Source: FEN-1279 sp964400285
GTDB lineage: Bacteria; Bacteroidota; Ignavibacteria; Tepidaquicellales; Tepidaquicellaceae
Assembly (NCBI GenBank): GCA_964400285.1
Contig: CAYNTK010000010.1
Coordinates: forward strand, 1-64,000
Length of the DNA stretch: 64,000 bases
Direction of reading: 5' to 3'
Below the pieces are notes generated by a model that was not told where the DNA came from, did no database searches, and saw nothing but the letters and a program-made list of their open reading frames with translations. A program made the position numbers and the translations under genes. Shown piece after piece: positions 27,206 through 37,119 of this stretch (position 1 is the stretch's first letter; every line of letters begins with the position of its first letter).

Positions 27206-29179
27206 ATGGGAAAAATAATAGGTATAGATTTAGGAACAACGAATTCCTGTGTAGCCGTTATGGAAGGTAACGACCCTGTTGTTATACAGAATTCGGAAGG
27301 TGGGAGAACTACTCCTTCAGTAGTTGCATTTACTAAAACTGGTGAAAGGATTGTTGGCGACCCTGCTAAACGTCAGGCAGTCACAAACCCTTCTAATACT
27401 ATTTTCTCCATAAAAAGATTTATGGGTAGAAGGTATGATGAAGTTGCTACTGAAATTTCCGAAGTCCCTTATAAAGTGATTAGAGGCGATAATGATGTTG
27501 CTAGAGTTGAAATTGATGATAAAAGCACAAACCAGAAAAGAGTATATTCTCCACCAGAAATCTCTGCAATGATTTTACAAAAAATGAAAAAAACTGCAGA
27601 AGATTACCTCGGACAACCTGTTACGGAAGCTGTAATTACCGTGCCTGCTTATTTTAATGATTCCCAGAGACAGGCAACTAAAGATGCAGGTAAAATTGCT
27701 GGGCTCGAAGTAAAAAGAATTATTAATGAACCAACTGCAGCAGCTCTCGCTTATGGACTCGATAAGAAAAAGAAAAATGAAAAAGTAGCTGTTTACGATT
27801 TAGGTGGCGGCACGTTCGATATTTCTATTTTGGAACTTGGTGATGGTGTGTTTGAAGTAAAATCAACTAATGGAGATGGACATCTTGGTGGTGATGATTT
27901 TGACCAGAGATTAATAGATTATCTTGCAGATGAATTTCAGAAAAAAGAAGGGATTGATTTAAGAAAAGACCCGATGGCTTTGCAAAGATTAAAAGAAGCT
28001 GCCGAAAATGCAAAGAAAGCATTGTCAAACAGTACTCAAACAGAAGTCAATTTACCATATATAACTGCAACCGCAGATGGACCGAAGTTTTTACTTGAAA
28101 CGATAACAAGAGCAAAATTTGAATCCTTAATCAGCGATTTACTTGAAAGAACAGTTGGTCCTTGTGAAAAAGCATTAAGAGATTCAGGATTCAGTAAAAA
28201 TGAAATAGATGAAGTGATTTTAGTTGGCGGCTCTACTCGTATTCCGAAAGTTCAGGAAATGGTTAAGAACTTATTTGGTAAAGAACCTCACAAAGGTGTA
28301 AATCCTGACGAAGTTGTTGCTATCGGTGCAGCCATTCAGGGCGGTGTTTTAACAGGCGATGTGAATGATGTATTATTGCTCGATGTTACTCCACTTTCAC
28401 TCGGAATCGAAACGCTCGGCGGTGTTATGACAAGATTAATCGATGCTAACACAACTATTCCGACTAAAAAATCACAGGTGTTTTCTACTGCAGCAGACAA
28501 TCAACCTTCGGTAGAAATCCACGTGTTACAAGGTGAACGTCCTATGGCTATAGATAACAGGACACTCGGAAGATTCCATCTCGATGGAATTCCTCCTGCA
28601 CCAAGAGGCATTCCCCAAATCGAAGTTACTTTCGACATAGATGCAAATGGAATTTTAAATGTTACTGCAAAAGACCTAGGAACAGGTAAACAGCAAGATA
28701 TAAAAATTACACATTCTTCAGGATTAACTGAACAAGAAATAGAAAGAATGAAAAAAGATGCAAAAGAACACGAAGCTGAGGATAAGAAAAAGAAAGAAGA
28801 GATTGATTTGAAGAACCAGGCAGACTCTATGATATTCCAGGGTGAAAAGCAATTGAAAGAATTCGAATCGAAGCTTGATCAGGGAACAAGAGCAAAAATT
28901 CAGGGTGCAATAGATAGATTAAAAGAAGCAAACAAAGGAACAAATGTAAATGAACTGAAATCCGCTATCGAGCAATACAATGCGGCTTGGAACGAAGCAT
29001 CGCAACAAATGTATTCACAAGCAAAGACACAAGGTGCTCCGGGAGCAGATGGACAGGGATTTACAGGCGGACAAGGTTTTGCGGGTGGTCAACAACAACA
29101 GGGTAGCTCAGGTGAACAGAAAAAAGACGACGGCAAAGTAGAAAACGCAGACTTTGAAGTGGTAGACGATAAGAAGTAA
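27206..29179 (+). CDS. dnaK: Chaperone DnaK (Hsp70)
   Basis: A 657-aa Hsp70. The actin-like ATPase begins GIDLGTTNSCVAVMEG and has AVYDLGGGTFDISILELGDG and VGGSTRIPKVQ; the substrate domain (about 385-510) has LLDVTPLSLGIETLGGVMT and the lid ends in a Gly/Gln-rich linker and the charged tail EVVDDKK. All DnaK signatures are present and length is normal. The 5' region has a small hairpin GATTC...GAATC just before the ATG that includes the purine-rich AAAGGA, so translation could be influenced by folding. No grpE or dnaJ is adjacent. Confidence 0.96.
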   Translation: MGKIIGIDLGTTNSCVAVMEGNDPVVIQNSEGGRTTPSVVAFTKTGERIVGDPAKRQAVTNPSNTIFSIKRFMGRRYDEVATEISEVPYKVIRGDNDVARVEIDDKSTNQKRVYSPPEISAMILQKMKKTAEDYLGQPVTEAVITVPAYFNDSQRQATKDAGKIAGLEVKRIINEPTAAALAYGLDKKKKNEKVAVYDLGGGTFDISILELGDGVFEVKSTNGDGHLGGDDFDQRLIDYLADEFQKKEGIDLRKDPMALQRLKEAAENAKKALSNSTQTEVNLPYITATADGPKFLLETITRAKFESLISDLLERTVGPCEKALRDSGFSKNEIDEVILVGGSTRIPKVQEMVKNLFGKEPHKGVNPDEVVAIGAAIQGGVLTGDVNDVLLLDVTPLSLGIETLGGVMTRLIDANTTIPTKKSQVFSTAADNQPSVEIHVLQGERPMAIDNRTLGRFHLDGIPPAPRGIPQIEVTFDIDANGILNVTAKDLGTGKQQDIKITHSSGLTEQEIERMKKDAKEHEAEDKKKKEEIDLKNQADSMIFQGEKQLKEFESKLDQGTRAKIQGAIDRLKEANKGTNVNELKSAIEQYNAAWNEASQQMYSQAKTQGAPGADGQGFTGGQGFAGGQQQQGSSGEQKKDDGKVENADFEVVDDKK

Positions 29180-29244
29180 TTATAGCTTTTGTCATCTAAT
29201 AAAGGAAGAAAATTACAGTATAAAAAAGATTGCTAAACAAATAT

Positions 29245-29284
29245 AAAAAAAGCCATCTATACATATACAAAGATGGCTTTTTTT
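29245..29284. terminator. Bidirectional terminator between dnaK and ppa
   Basis: A 13-bp stem (29245-29257 with 29271-29283) with GCCATCT/AGATGGC core and A and T runs at its two ends, so it works for the converging dnaK and ppa genes. Confidence 0.85.
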
Positions 29285-29293
29285 AATAAAATT

Positions 29294-29968
29294 CTAAAAC
29301 CTATTCACTAATAAATCTGCTAACGCCTTGAATTTCTCCAGATAATCTTCACGGCTTCTTTTGATTACTTCGTAAGCTTCTTCCCTGCCGTAAACGTGTG
29401 TAATCTCGCAGTTCCTGTGTTTGGCATCGGGAGCCTCTTTATAAGTAGTAAAATAATGTTTTATTCTATCTATCAAAGAAGTTGGTAAATCATCTATATT
29501 ATCCCATTCACCAAAAATATTATCCTTGTGAAGAACTGCAATTATTTTATCGTCAGCTTCATCATCATCAATCATTCTCAGTCCCCCGATTGGAACCGCA
29601 GATACTATAATATCATTATGAGTAATATCTTTTTCGGTTAGAACACAAATATCCAGCGGGTCACCGTCACCTTTAATTCCTTTCCTTCCAGTTTTTGAAC
29701 AGCAAAAATCTGCTATACGCTCTCCGCAATATGTCTGTGGAATCAAGCCGTATGGCGTCGGACAAACATTTGAATAAAGCTGAGGTCTATCAATTTTTAG
29801 ATAACCACTTTGCTTATCGAGTTCGAATTTGAGAGTATCTGTAGGAACGATTTCTATATAAGCGGTTAATATCTCTGGTGCATTTTTTCCGATAAATATT
29901 CCATGCCATGGATGCGGTTTTAAAAGATGTCTTAAATCTTTCCAGGTTGTTTCAAAATCTTTTGACAT
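29294..29968 (-). CDS. ppa: Inorganic pyrophosphatase (family I)
   Basis: A 224-aa soluble enzyme that hydrolyses pyrophosphate and drives biosynthetic reactions. The active-site signature DGDPLDICVL, with its metal-binding aspartates, is complete, followed by PIGGLRMIDDDEADDKIIAV and, near the end, HYFTTYKE and the C-terminal helix. It is longer than the E. coli enzyme (176 aa), with an N-terminal extension of about 30 residues containing HPWHGI. It converges on dnaK. Confidence 0.92.
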   Translation of the reverse strand: MSKDFETTWKDLRHLLKPHPWHGIFIGKNAPEILTAYIEIVPTDTLKFELDKQSGYLKIDRPQLYSNVCPTPYGLIPQTYCGERIADFCCSKTGRKGIKGDGDPLDICVLTEKDITHNDIIVSAVPIGGLRMIDDDEADDKIIAVLHKDNIFGEWDNIDDLPTSLIDRIKHYFTTYKEAPDAKHRNCEITHVYGREEAYEVIKRSREDYLEKFKALADLLVNRF

Positions 29969-29997
29969 AAATTTGTTAAATACTAATTTCTAAATTT

Positions 29998-30612
29998 CTA
30001 ACTTCCAAAACCAAGTGCTTTCTTAATCAGTTCCTCTGTCGTAAATTCAACATTTGGATTTGCTTTTAAAACTTCACGTATAATTCTTTCTCCTTCTGCT
30101 CTGCTGTAGCCTAGTGTCATCAAAGCATTCAATGTATCGAGCCTTGATTGTTCTTTTCCAAAAACATCTGTTCCTGTTACTAATTTTTCATCTTCTAATT
30201 CACCTGATATTTTAAAAATTTTATCCTTTAAAGCAACCGAAATCATTTCGATTTTTCTTGAACCAATACCCGGGATTTTTATTCCAGAAAGTGCATTCCT
30301 GTTCGTTATCAAACCTATAATATCATCAAATCCAGCATAAGATAAAATATTATGTGCTGTTTTAGAACTTATACCACTTACAGAAATCAGTAATTTGAAA
30401 ATTTCTTTCTCCCTTGTGTCGTTAAACCCGTACAGAGTAAGTGCATTTTCTTTTACATCGAGATAAGTAATCAAAGAAAAAACCTGATTTAATTCCGGAA
30501 GATTTTCTTTCACTTTTTTAGAGATAAAAACACTATACCCAATTCCGTTTACATCCAGCAGGATTTCGTTATTTCCTACAAATATTAATTTCCCTTTTAA
30601 ATATGAAATCAT
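29998..30612 (-). CDS. ruvA: Holliday junction DNA helicase subunit RuvA
   Basis: A 204-aa subunit that binds four-way junctions and loads the RuvB motor. N-terminal OB domain begins MISYLKGKLIFVGNNEILLDVNGIGY, the helix-hairpin-helix pair is at KLLISVSGISSKTAHNILS and GIKIPGIGSRKIEMI, and the C-terminal RuvB-binding domain has LNALMTLGYSRAEGERIIRE. It overlaps ruvC by 4 bases. No ruvB in the window. Confidence 0.94.
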   Translation of the reverse strand: MISYLKGKLIFVGNNEILLDVNGIGYSVFISKKVKENLPELNQVFSLITYLDVKENALTLYGFNDTREKEIFKLLISVSGISSKTAHNILSYAGFDDIIGLITNRNALSGIKIPGIGSRKIEMISVALKDKIFKISGELEDEKLVTGTDVFGKEQSRLDTLNALMTLGYSRAEGERIIREVLKANPNVEFTTEELIKKALGFGS

Positions 30613-31160
30613 ATTTTATATATTCTTTCTGGATTTGCTTCGACAAATTTCTTCCAATCTTTTTTATACTTTCTCGAATTTATCAAAAAGCTTTGTAAAT
30701 TATAATGATGACACAATGCAACCGCAAGTGCATCCGACGAATCTATATATTTAGGGTCTTCTTTTATCGCCAAAATTTTCTTGACCATATTTTTTACTTG
30801 TTCCTTTGACGCTGCTCCATTTCCTGTAATTGATTTCTTAACTTCACGTGGAGAATATTCCGAAACATTAACATCACAATTTACCGCAGCAATTATTGCC
30901 ACCCCCCTAGCCTGTCCTAATTTTAAAGTCGATTGTATATTCTTTCCAAAAAATGCTGTCTCAATCGCTAGCTCGTCTGGTTTATATTTTTTTATTTTTT
31001 CAAAACATATATCATAAATTTGCTTTAGCCTCTTAGTTAATGTATCCTTTTGCTTCAATTTTATTACATCATATTCGATTAGTTTTATTTTATCACAATT
31101 GGTATAAATTACACCAATACCTGTAATTACTGAACCTGGGTCAATACCAAGAATTACCAT
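30609..31160 (-). CDS. ruvC: Crossover junction endodeoxyribonuclease RuvC
   Basis: A 183-aa Holliday junction resolvase. Catalytic acids are visible: D7 in GIDPGSVITGIGV, E67 region in LAIETAFFG, and the C-terminal aspartates in DSSDALAVALCH. The length is typical. It works with RuvA, encoded next with a 4-base overlap. It follows yebC on the same strand by about 38 bases. Confidence 0.93.
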   Translation of the reverse strand: MVILGIDPGSVITGIGVIYTNCDKIKLIEYDVIKLKQKDTLTKRLKQIYDICFEKIKKYKPDELAIETAFFGKNIQSTLKLGQARGVAIIAAVNCDVNVSEYSPREVKKSITGNGAASKEQVKNMVKKILAIKEDPKYIDSSDALAVALCHHYNLQSFLINSRKYKKDWKKFVEANPERIYKI

Positions 31161-31198
31161 TAAAAGTATTTTAATGTTTTGCTCTTTGGCAAAAATTT

Positions 31199-31918
31199 TT
31201 AAAAATCGGCATTTGTATAAACGTTTTGTACATCATCGTGCTCTTCTAAAACCTCAAGAAATTTCATCACATCCGCAGATGCTTTTTCATCAAGCTCTAT
31301 CATATTTTTTGCAAGTTGTTGTATTGCAGCGTTTTCAATTTTATATTTTTTGTCTTCAAGCGTCTTCCTTACTGTTTCGAAATTCTCAATAGAAGTTATA
31401 ACTTCAAAAAATTCATCTTCCGTTTTTAAATCATCTGCTCCAGCATCGAGAATCACCTCCATCACTTCGTCTTCTGAATGATTATCTTTTGGTAGTGTAA
31501 TAACTCCTTTCCTTTCAAACATCCATGCAACTGACCCCGACTCACCAAGGTTCCCGTTGTGTTTTGAAATTAAATGTCTTAATTCAGCTACAGTTCTGTT
31601 CCTATTATCAGTTACACATTCAATCATTACTGCTACCCCGTGAGGAGCATAAGCTTCATAAGTAATTTCTTCATAGTTAACACCTTCAAGTTCACCTGTT
31701 CCCTTTTTAATCGCTCTTGTAATATTATCCTGAGGCATATTACATGCTTTTGCACTTGCAATTGCAAGTCTTAATCTCGGATTCCCATTCGGGTCACCAC
31801 CACCATCTCTGGCGGCTATTGTAATTTCTTTAATTACTTTGGTGAAAACTTTACCTCTTGCCGCATCAGTTGCAGCTTTTTTCCTTTTAATTGTTGCCCA
31901 CTTTGAATGACCTGACAT
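31199..31918 (-). CDS. yebC: YebC/PmpR family protein
   Basis: A 239-aa protein of the YebC family, with the invariant start MSGHSKWATIKRKKAATDAA and FTKVIKEITIAARDGG, then ARLAIASAKACNMP-type block, YEAYAPHGVA and a negatively charged C-terminal half. Family members are described as transcriptional regulators, and some as translation factors that help ribosomes at proline stretches. It sits between recJ and ruvC, a frequent arrangement. Confidence 0.93.
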   Translation of the reverse strand: MSGHSKWATIKRKKAATDAARGKVFTKVIKEITIAARDGGGDPNGNPRLRLAIASAKACNMPQDNITRAIKKGTGELEGVNYEEITYEAYAPHGVAVMIECVTDNRNRTVAELRHLISKHNGNLGESGSVAWMFERKGVITLPKDNHSEDEVMEVILDAGADDLKTEDEFFEVITSIENFETVRKTLEDKKYKIENAAIQQLAKNMIELDEKASADVMKFLEVLEEHDDVQNVYTNADF

Positions 31919-31950
31919 AATTATTAAAAAAATTATAAAAAATTAAAAAT

Positions 31951-33699
31951 TTATGTATTACTCAATCTTAAATCTTTTATCCTTAACTTAATAGATTCTC
32001 TACCGTTCCATAAACTCCTATCAATTGAATAACATATATCTACAAAATTTCCTGTTTTAATTAAATCGCAATAGTTTTTAGATAAAAAGAATACTGCTTC
32101 AAAAATCTTCTTTGACTCTACATCTTTCACTTTAAATATATGAGTATCACTTTTTGCACTTTTAACTGAACCAACAACCTGAACATTTTCAGTTACAAAA
32201 ATCGGTACGGAATTTCCAGGACCATACGGTTCAAAAAATGAAAGTATATTAATAAAAACATTATTGATTTCTTCAAAACTAAGTTCAGAATCTATTTCAA
32301 TTTCTGGTTGTAGTTCATTTTTTATTAATTCTTCTTTTGCAATCTCATTAAAGCACTCTCTAAATTCATCTATTTTATCAATACTAATTTCCAACCCAGC
32401 GGCATGGCAATGCCCACCAAATTGTATTAATTTATCCTCACATTTTTTTAATGCTTCGTATAAATTAAAACCTGTTATACTTCTTGCACTACCTTTTGCA
32501 ACTCCATTTACAGATGTTAACACAATCGAAGGAACATTATATTTTTCAACAAGTCTTGCTGCAACAATACCAATAACACCAGGATGCCATTCCTTATTGT
32601 ATAATACAATCGAGTAATATTTTCCTGATTGATTAATTTCTTCAAATATTTTAAAAGCATCTTCAGTTATTGTTTTATCAAGTTCCCGTCTATTTGTATT
32701 CTCTAAATCAAGAGTGTGTGCAAGTTCTTCGAGTTCTTTTGGGTCTTCACTCGTTAAAAGTTCTACCGCACGTTTTGCATCTCCAAGTCTACCCACAGCA
32801 TTTATCCTCGGTGCCAAAGTATAAACTATATTATTAGTATTTACCGAACTCTCTTTTAACCCCACCTTTTCCATTAAGGTTTTAATAGATGGTCTTGGTT
32901 TCGAATTAATTATTTTAAATCCTTCATTTACTAAAATCCTATTTTCATCTGTTATAGGAACTATATCTGATGATGTTGCTAATGCTACAAAATCAATTAA
33001 GCTATTTGCAAAATCAATATCATTTAATTTCTGACATACCGCTTGTATTAATTTAAATGCAACACCTGCTCCACATAAAAACTTATAAGGATATGAACAA
33101 TCTTTTCTTAATGGATCTAAAACCGCTAATGCTTCGGGAATCTGTTCTGGGGGTTGATGATGGTCACAAATTATAAATTCTACTCCTATAGATTTTGCAT
33201 ATTTTACTTTTTCGTATGCTGTTATCCCACAGTCTATTGCAACAATTAATATGATTCCTTCACTCTTTGCTCTTTCAATTGCATTCAAAGATATACCATA
33301 ACCTTCTTTAATTCTGTCTGGAATATAGACTGAAGAATCAAGCCCAAAATGTTTCAGAAATAAATGAAACATAGAGGCACCACATGTTCCATCTACATCA
33401 TAGTCACCAAGAACCATTACTTTTTCTTTATCATTAATTGCTTTTATTATTCTTTCGGATGCTATATCGCAATCTTTCATAAGAAATGGGTCATAAAGCT
33501 TTTCTTTGGTCGGCTTAAAAAACTTTACAACTTTGTGGTAATCTGTTATTCCTCTTGAGTAGAGTATTCTTAATAATTTATCCGGTAGTTGAACTTTTGC
33601 CTTAAGGTTTCTTATATCCGAGATAAATGAATCTATTCCCTTGCCCTCTTCGGAAGATACCTCCGGATAGAGTTGTTTTAATTTCCAAATTTTTTTCAA
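31951..33699 (-). CDS. recJ: Single-strand-specific exonuclease RecJ
   Basis: A 582-aa 5'-3' exonuclease for recombination and mismatch repair. The DHH superfamily motifs are present: LGDYDVDGTCGASMFHLFL (about 97), IAIDCGITAYE-type region (AIDCGIT), the DHH triplet in ICDHHQPP, the later GGHCHAAGLEIS of DHHA1, and the C-terminal OB domain. The start is TTG at 33699; no upstream in-frame ATG exists. tRNA-Leu lies 25 bases further upstream on the same strand. Confidence 0.93.
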   Translation of the reverse strand: MKKIWKLKQLYPEVSSEEGKGIDSFISDIRNLKAKVQLPDKLLRILYSRGITDYHKVVKFFKPTKEKLYDPFLMKDCDIASERIIKAINDKEKVMVLGDYDVDGTCGASMFHLFLKHFGLDSSVYIPDRIKEGYGISLNAIERAKSEGIILIVAIDCGITAYEKVKYAKSIGVEFIICDHHQPPEQIPEALAVLDPLRKDCSYPYKFLCGAGVAFKLIQAVCQKLNDIDFANSLIDFVALATSSDIVPITDENRILVNEGFKIINSKPRPSIKTLMEKVGLKESSVNTNNIVYTLAPRINAVGRLGDAKRAVELLTSEDPKELEELAHTLDLENTNRRELDKTITEDAFKIFEEINQSGKYYSIVLYNKEWHPGVIGIVAARLVEKYNVPSIVLTSVNGVAKGSARSITGFNLYEALKKCEDKLIQFGGHCHAAGLEISIDKIDEFRECFNEIAKEELIKNELQPEIEIDSELSFEEINNVFINILSFFEPYGPGNSVPIFVTENVQVVGSVKSAKSDTHIFKVKDVESKKIFEAVFFLSKNYCDLIKTGNFVDICYSIDRSLWNGRESIKLRIKDLRLSNT

Positions 33700-33723
33700 T
33701 GCTCATAATTTTATTTTTTTTTG

Positions 33724-33807
33724 TGCTCAAAGAGGGACTCGAACCCTCACCTTAATACAAAGACTGCACCCTGAATGCAGCGCGTCTACCAATTCCGCCA
33801 TTTGAGC
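33724..33807 (-). tRNA. tRNA-Leu(CAG)
   Basis: A full 84-nt cloverleaf with a class-II long variable arm. The acceptor stem is GCTCAAA/TTTGAGC. The anticodon loop TTCAGGG between CTGCA and TGCAG gives anticodon CAG, leucine CUG. T-arm is GAGGG-TTCGAGT-CCCTC. CCA is not encoded. No integrated element adjoins it. Confidence 0.95.
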
Positions 33808-34010
33808 TTTTTGATAATTAAATTTACAATGTATATTTATATATACAAGTTTTAGATATACTACACCACTTTTAAGATATAAATACTTTTTTGCAAATAC
33901 AATTTCAAAAATAATCTACAAATAATTGAAAAATTTAGAATTATAAACTATCAAAAAAGATGTGATTTTATTTAATTAAAAACTTTCATAACTTTATATT
34001 TTATTATATT

Positions 34011-34772
34011 ATGATAGTAATTTCAGAATTAACGAAAATATATGAAAATGGGATAAAAGCTCTTGATAACATTTCCTTCTTAATAAATCCTGGTGAAATA
34101 TGCGGATATATAGGAACTAACGGTGCAGGAAAAACCACAACAATAAAGATTATTACCGGAGCTTTAGATTTTAACAGTGGAACTGTTAAAGTTTCAAATT
34201 TTGATGTAAAAAAAGAACCAATACAAGTAAAAAAAATTATCGGTTATGTTCCTGAAACTGGAAATCTTTTTAATTCTTTAACAACAAAAGAATATATTAA
34301 TTTCATTACTAAAATCAGAAACATAGATGATGTCATAGCTAATAAAAGATTTAATTATTTTGTTGAACTTTTCGAATTTTCGGATTTCTACAATTCACCT
34401 ATTGGAACTTTATCGAAAGGAACAAAACAAAAGTTACTTATCACATCTGCTCTCCTACATAACCCCAATATTTTGCTTTTAGATGAACCATTAAATGGTC
34501 TTGATGCTAATTCGATATTTCTTTTTCAGGATATAATAAAAGTTTTGTCTGAAAAAGGTAAAACAATTTTTTACTGTTCACATCTACTTGATATGATTGA
34601 AAAAATTTCAACAAAATTAATAATATTGGAAAACGGTAAAATCAAACTTGAAACAAGTACAAATGAATTGAAAAATTCTGAAAATTATAGCAGTTTGGAA
34701 AATCTTTTTAAAAATCTAAAAAGCGAAAACGAAAACAAAAAAAAGTTCGTTTATGAAGATATTTTTGATTAA
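34011..34772 (+). CDS. ABC transporter ATP-binding protein (ABC-2/CcmA-like)
   Basis: A 253-aa nucleotide-binding subunit. Walker A GTNGAGKTTT (about 36-45), the PETGNLF region with E in the Q-loop position, signature LSKGTKQK, Walker B ILLLDEPLNGLD and the H-loop CSHLLDM are present. It resembles ABC-2 exporter ATPases. No permease gene follows: its last 20 bases overlap the start of an outer-membrane protein. The partner must be encoded elsewhere or the ATPase has another role. Confidence 0.85.
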   Translation: MIVISELTKIYENGIKALDNISFLINPGEICGYIGTNGAGKTTTIKIITGALDFNSGTVKVSNFDVKKEPIQVKKIIGYVPETGNLFNSLTTKEYINFITKIRNIDDVIANKRFNYFVELFEFSDFYNSPIGTLSKGTKQKLLITSALLHNPNILLLDEPLNGLDANSIFLFQDIIKVLSEKGKTIFYCSHLLDMIEKISTKLIILENGKIKLETSTNELKNSENYSSLENLFKNLKSENENKKKFVYEDIFD

Positions 34773-36663
34773 TACTTTTTTCTTCGTTTTCTTTTGTTTT
34801 AGTATCTCTTTTTCACAAATCGGGAGAATTACTTTTGATACAATTAATAAAGAAAATTTCGTTTCTACAAACCTTGATAATAACATAAATTCAGCCCTTC
34901 TAAATTCAAAAATAAATTTAAATTATGATATAAAAAAAATTAACATAATTATTAGAAACAATTATTCTTCGGATGTTACTAAATTAACAAATAATTTTTA
35001 CCGAGATTTTAACGATTTTAATACTACAACAAATTACATATTATCCGATAATTTCAAACCTGGTATAGGAATCCAATATAGAACTTTATCAGATAATAGA
35101 GGTATTGAAATAAATAAAGATAAGAATGCTTTTTATTATTCCAACTTCGACTATAAACCAAATAATAATTTCTATGTAAATTCAAAAATAGGTATAAGAA
35201 ATGAAGAGCAAATAGGTGAAAAAAATTCTGGATTAGGAGGAGTATTATCTTCTGAATTTAATGGGCTTAACCTGTATAATTTCATTACAGAAGGGAATTT
35301 GAACCTTAGCTATGACAGATTAACTCAAAAATCGAACTATAATATCGAACTTAATACAAATATTTTTAAAAGATTTTCAGATAAATCTGAAAATAAAACA
35401 ATAATAAGATTTTATGACAGGAGAAGCGACTTTTACATCCCTGCAACTAATAGTATAGTTAATAATTATAATGTTAAAAATAATATACAATCAAGGATTG
35501 AAAGCTATATTTATTTAGAAGATAAATTAAAATATGGTATTCTCGATAATTTAAATTTTAATATTTATGGAGTTTACATTGCTAAGTTTATTAATAGTAA
35601 ATATAAATTTATACCACCTTCACAAAATATTTTATTTGAAAATATTTATAATGCAAAGGTAAATGAAAATGGTTTTCAGGCAGGAACTAACCTAGAATTT
35701 TTATCAGACAAATATCATGCAAAAATATGGATGCTATATTCCGAAAGAGTGGAACAGCATAATCCAGTCGATATCGGCGAATTACCTACGACTATTATTC
35801 GAGAACTCGAAAAATTTGAAAAAGATAAAAATAATAATAGCAGAAATACTTCTATTGTTCTGGAAGCAATTGCAAACTTAACAAATACCCAGTCTTTAAG
35901 ATTTTCAGGTTCTTCTTCTATCCTAAAATATGATACGGATAGTAAAGATAACTATGACGACAGAGATGAACTAAATTCAATTCTAAATATATCTCATAAA
36001 TACGATAACTTAAGAAACTTTGTTTTGGAGACTACATTTGAATATAACGTAGCAACATTAAGTTATCTATTTAAAGAAAAAAGTTCTAATAATTATACTA
36101 ACAAAATTTACAGGTTAACATCGAGAAGTATTTTCTCCCCTGTAAACGAATTAATTTCAAAAAATTCTTTTCAAGTTTTAGCAAATTATACTGTATACAA
36201 ATTCGAAGATATTATCTCTAAGATACAAAGCTTTTCTTTCAGGCAACTAATGGCTACAGATACAACAAATTATAATATAAGTAGAAATCTATTTTTTGAT
36301 TTTTTCGGAATTATTAAAATATACGAACAGGGAGCTTACAATGAAAAAAACTTTTCAGAAAGACCTCTTGCATATTTTGACGATAGAAAATTTAATGCTT
36401 TTTTAGGTTACAAATTTACTGAAAATCTTATATTTTCACTAGGATTCGCTCATTTTATACAAAGGCAATATATTTACGATAGTGGAATAAAATACTTAAG
36501 ACGCACGATATCAAATTACGGTCCTATTGGAAAAATTCAATTTTATTTTAAAAATGACTCAAGAATTGAAATCATTGGCGGAAAAGATTATATAGAATCA
36601 AGCGAAAATCAAGAAGTGAATAAATCTGAAAGTCTATTCATTAATATTTTATGGAATATTTAA
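34753..36663 (+). CDS. Outer-membrane beta-barrel-like protein of unknown function
   Basis: A 636-aa exported protein. Signal peptide of about 22 residues ends SISFSQ. The rest is Asn- and Tyr-rich with many alternating amphipathic strands, charged turns and no catalytic motif, consistent with a large outer-membrane barrel. It starts inside the ABC ATPase gene (20-base overlap) and is followed 9 bases later by an RsbW-like kinase. Whether ATPase and barrel act together, for example in export or surface assembly, is inferred only from the overlap. Confidence 0.65.
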   Translation: MKIFLINTFFFVFFCFSISFSQIGRITFDTINKENFVSTNLDNNINSALLNSKINLNYDIKKINIIIRNNYSSDVTKLTNNFYRDFNDFNTTTNYILSDNFKPGIGIQYRTLSDNRGIEINKDKNAFYYSNFDYKPNNNFYVNSKIGIRNEEQIGEKNSGLGGVLSSEFNGLNLYNFITEGNLNLSYDRLTQKSNYNIELNTNIFKRFSDKSENKTIIRFYDRRSDFYIPATNSIVNNYNVKNNIQSRIESYIYLEDKLKYGILDNLNFNIYGVYIAKFINSKYKFIPPSQNILFENIYNAKVNENGFQAGTNLEFLSDKYHAKIWMLYSERVEQHNPVDIGELPTTIIRELEKFEKDKNNNSRNTSIVLEAIANLTNTQSLRFSGSSSILKYDTDSKDNYDDRDELNSILNISHKYDNLRNFVLETTFEYNVATLSYLFKEKSSNNYTNKIYRLTSRSIFSPVNELISKNSFQVLANYTVYKFEDIISKIQSFSFRQLMATDTTNYNISRNLFFDFFGIIKIYEQGAYNEKNFSERPLAYFDDRKFNAFLGYKFTENLIFSLGFAHFIQRQYIYDSGIKYLRRTISNYGPIGKIQFYFKNDSRIEIIGGKDYIESSENQEVNKSESLFINILWNI

Positions 36664-36672
36664 AACGAAGAA

Positions 36673-37077
36673 TTGAAAAAAATAAATTATAAAATAAAAA
36701 GTAATAGAGCCGAAATTTTAAAGTTCGAGAAAGTGTTAGAAGAATTGAACAAAGATTTCGGATTAAGCCATGACAGATTAATAAATTTTCAGATAGCAAT
36801 CTCAGAAGCGCTAATTAATGCAATCGTTCACGGGAACCAAGAAAATCCTAATAAATTCGTTACAATAGATATTGAATTTGATAATTCGGAATTCACAATA
36901 AAAATAAAAGATGAGGGAAAAGGATTTAATATGGAGGAAATCCCCGACCCTACAAAAAGCGACAATCTTCTCAAGGAACATGGAAGAGGAATATATATCA
37001 TTAAATCTCTTGTAGATAAATTCGTTTGTAATACTTCCAATAAAGGAACTGAATTTATACTTACAATTGTTAAATAA
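36673..37077 (+). CDS. RsbW-like anti-sigma factor/serine kinase ATPase
   Basis: A 134-aa GHKL-fold ATP-binding protein with a TTG start. N box EALINAIVHGNQ, G1 box DEGKGF and G2 box EHGRGIYIIKSLVD are all present. Such proteins bind a sigma factor or phosphorylate an anti-anti-sigma partner. No cognate sigma factor or antagonist is next to it. It sits between the barrel protein and mdh and may share their transcript. Confidence 0.87.
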   Translation: MKKINYKIKSNRAEILKFEKVLEELNKDFGLSHDRLINFQIAISEALINAIVHGNQENPNKFVTIDIEFDNSEFTIKIKDEGKGFNMEEIPDPTKSDNLLKEHGRGIYIIKSLVDKFVCNTSNKGTEFILTIVK

Positions 37078-37119
37078 ATAGATATTTATTTCTTTTTTAA
37101 AACCTTATTAATAAAAATT

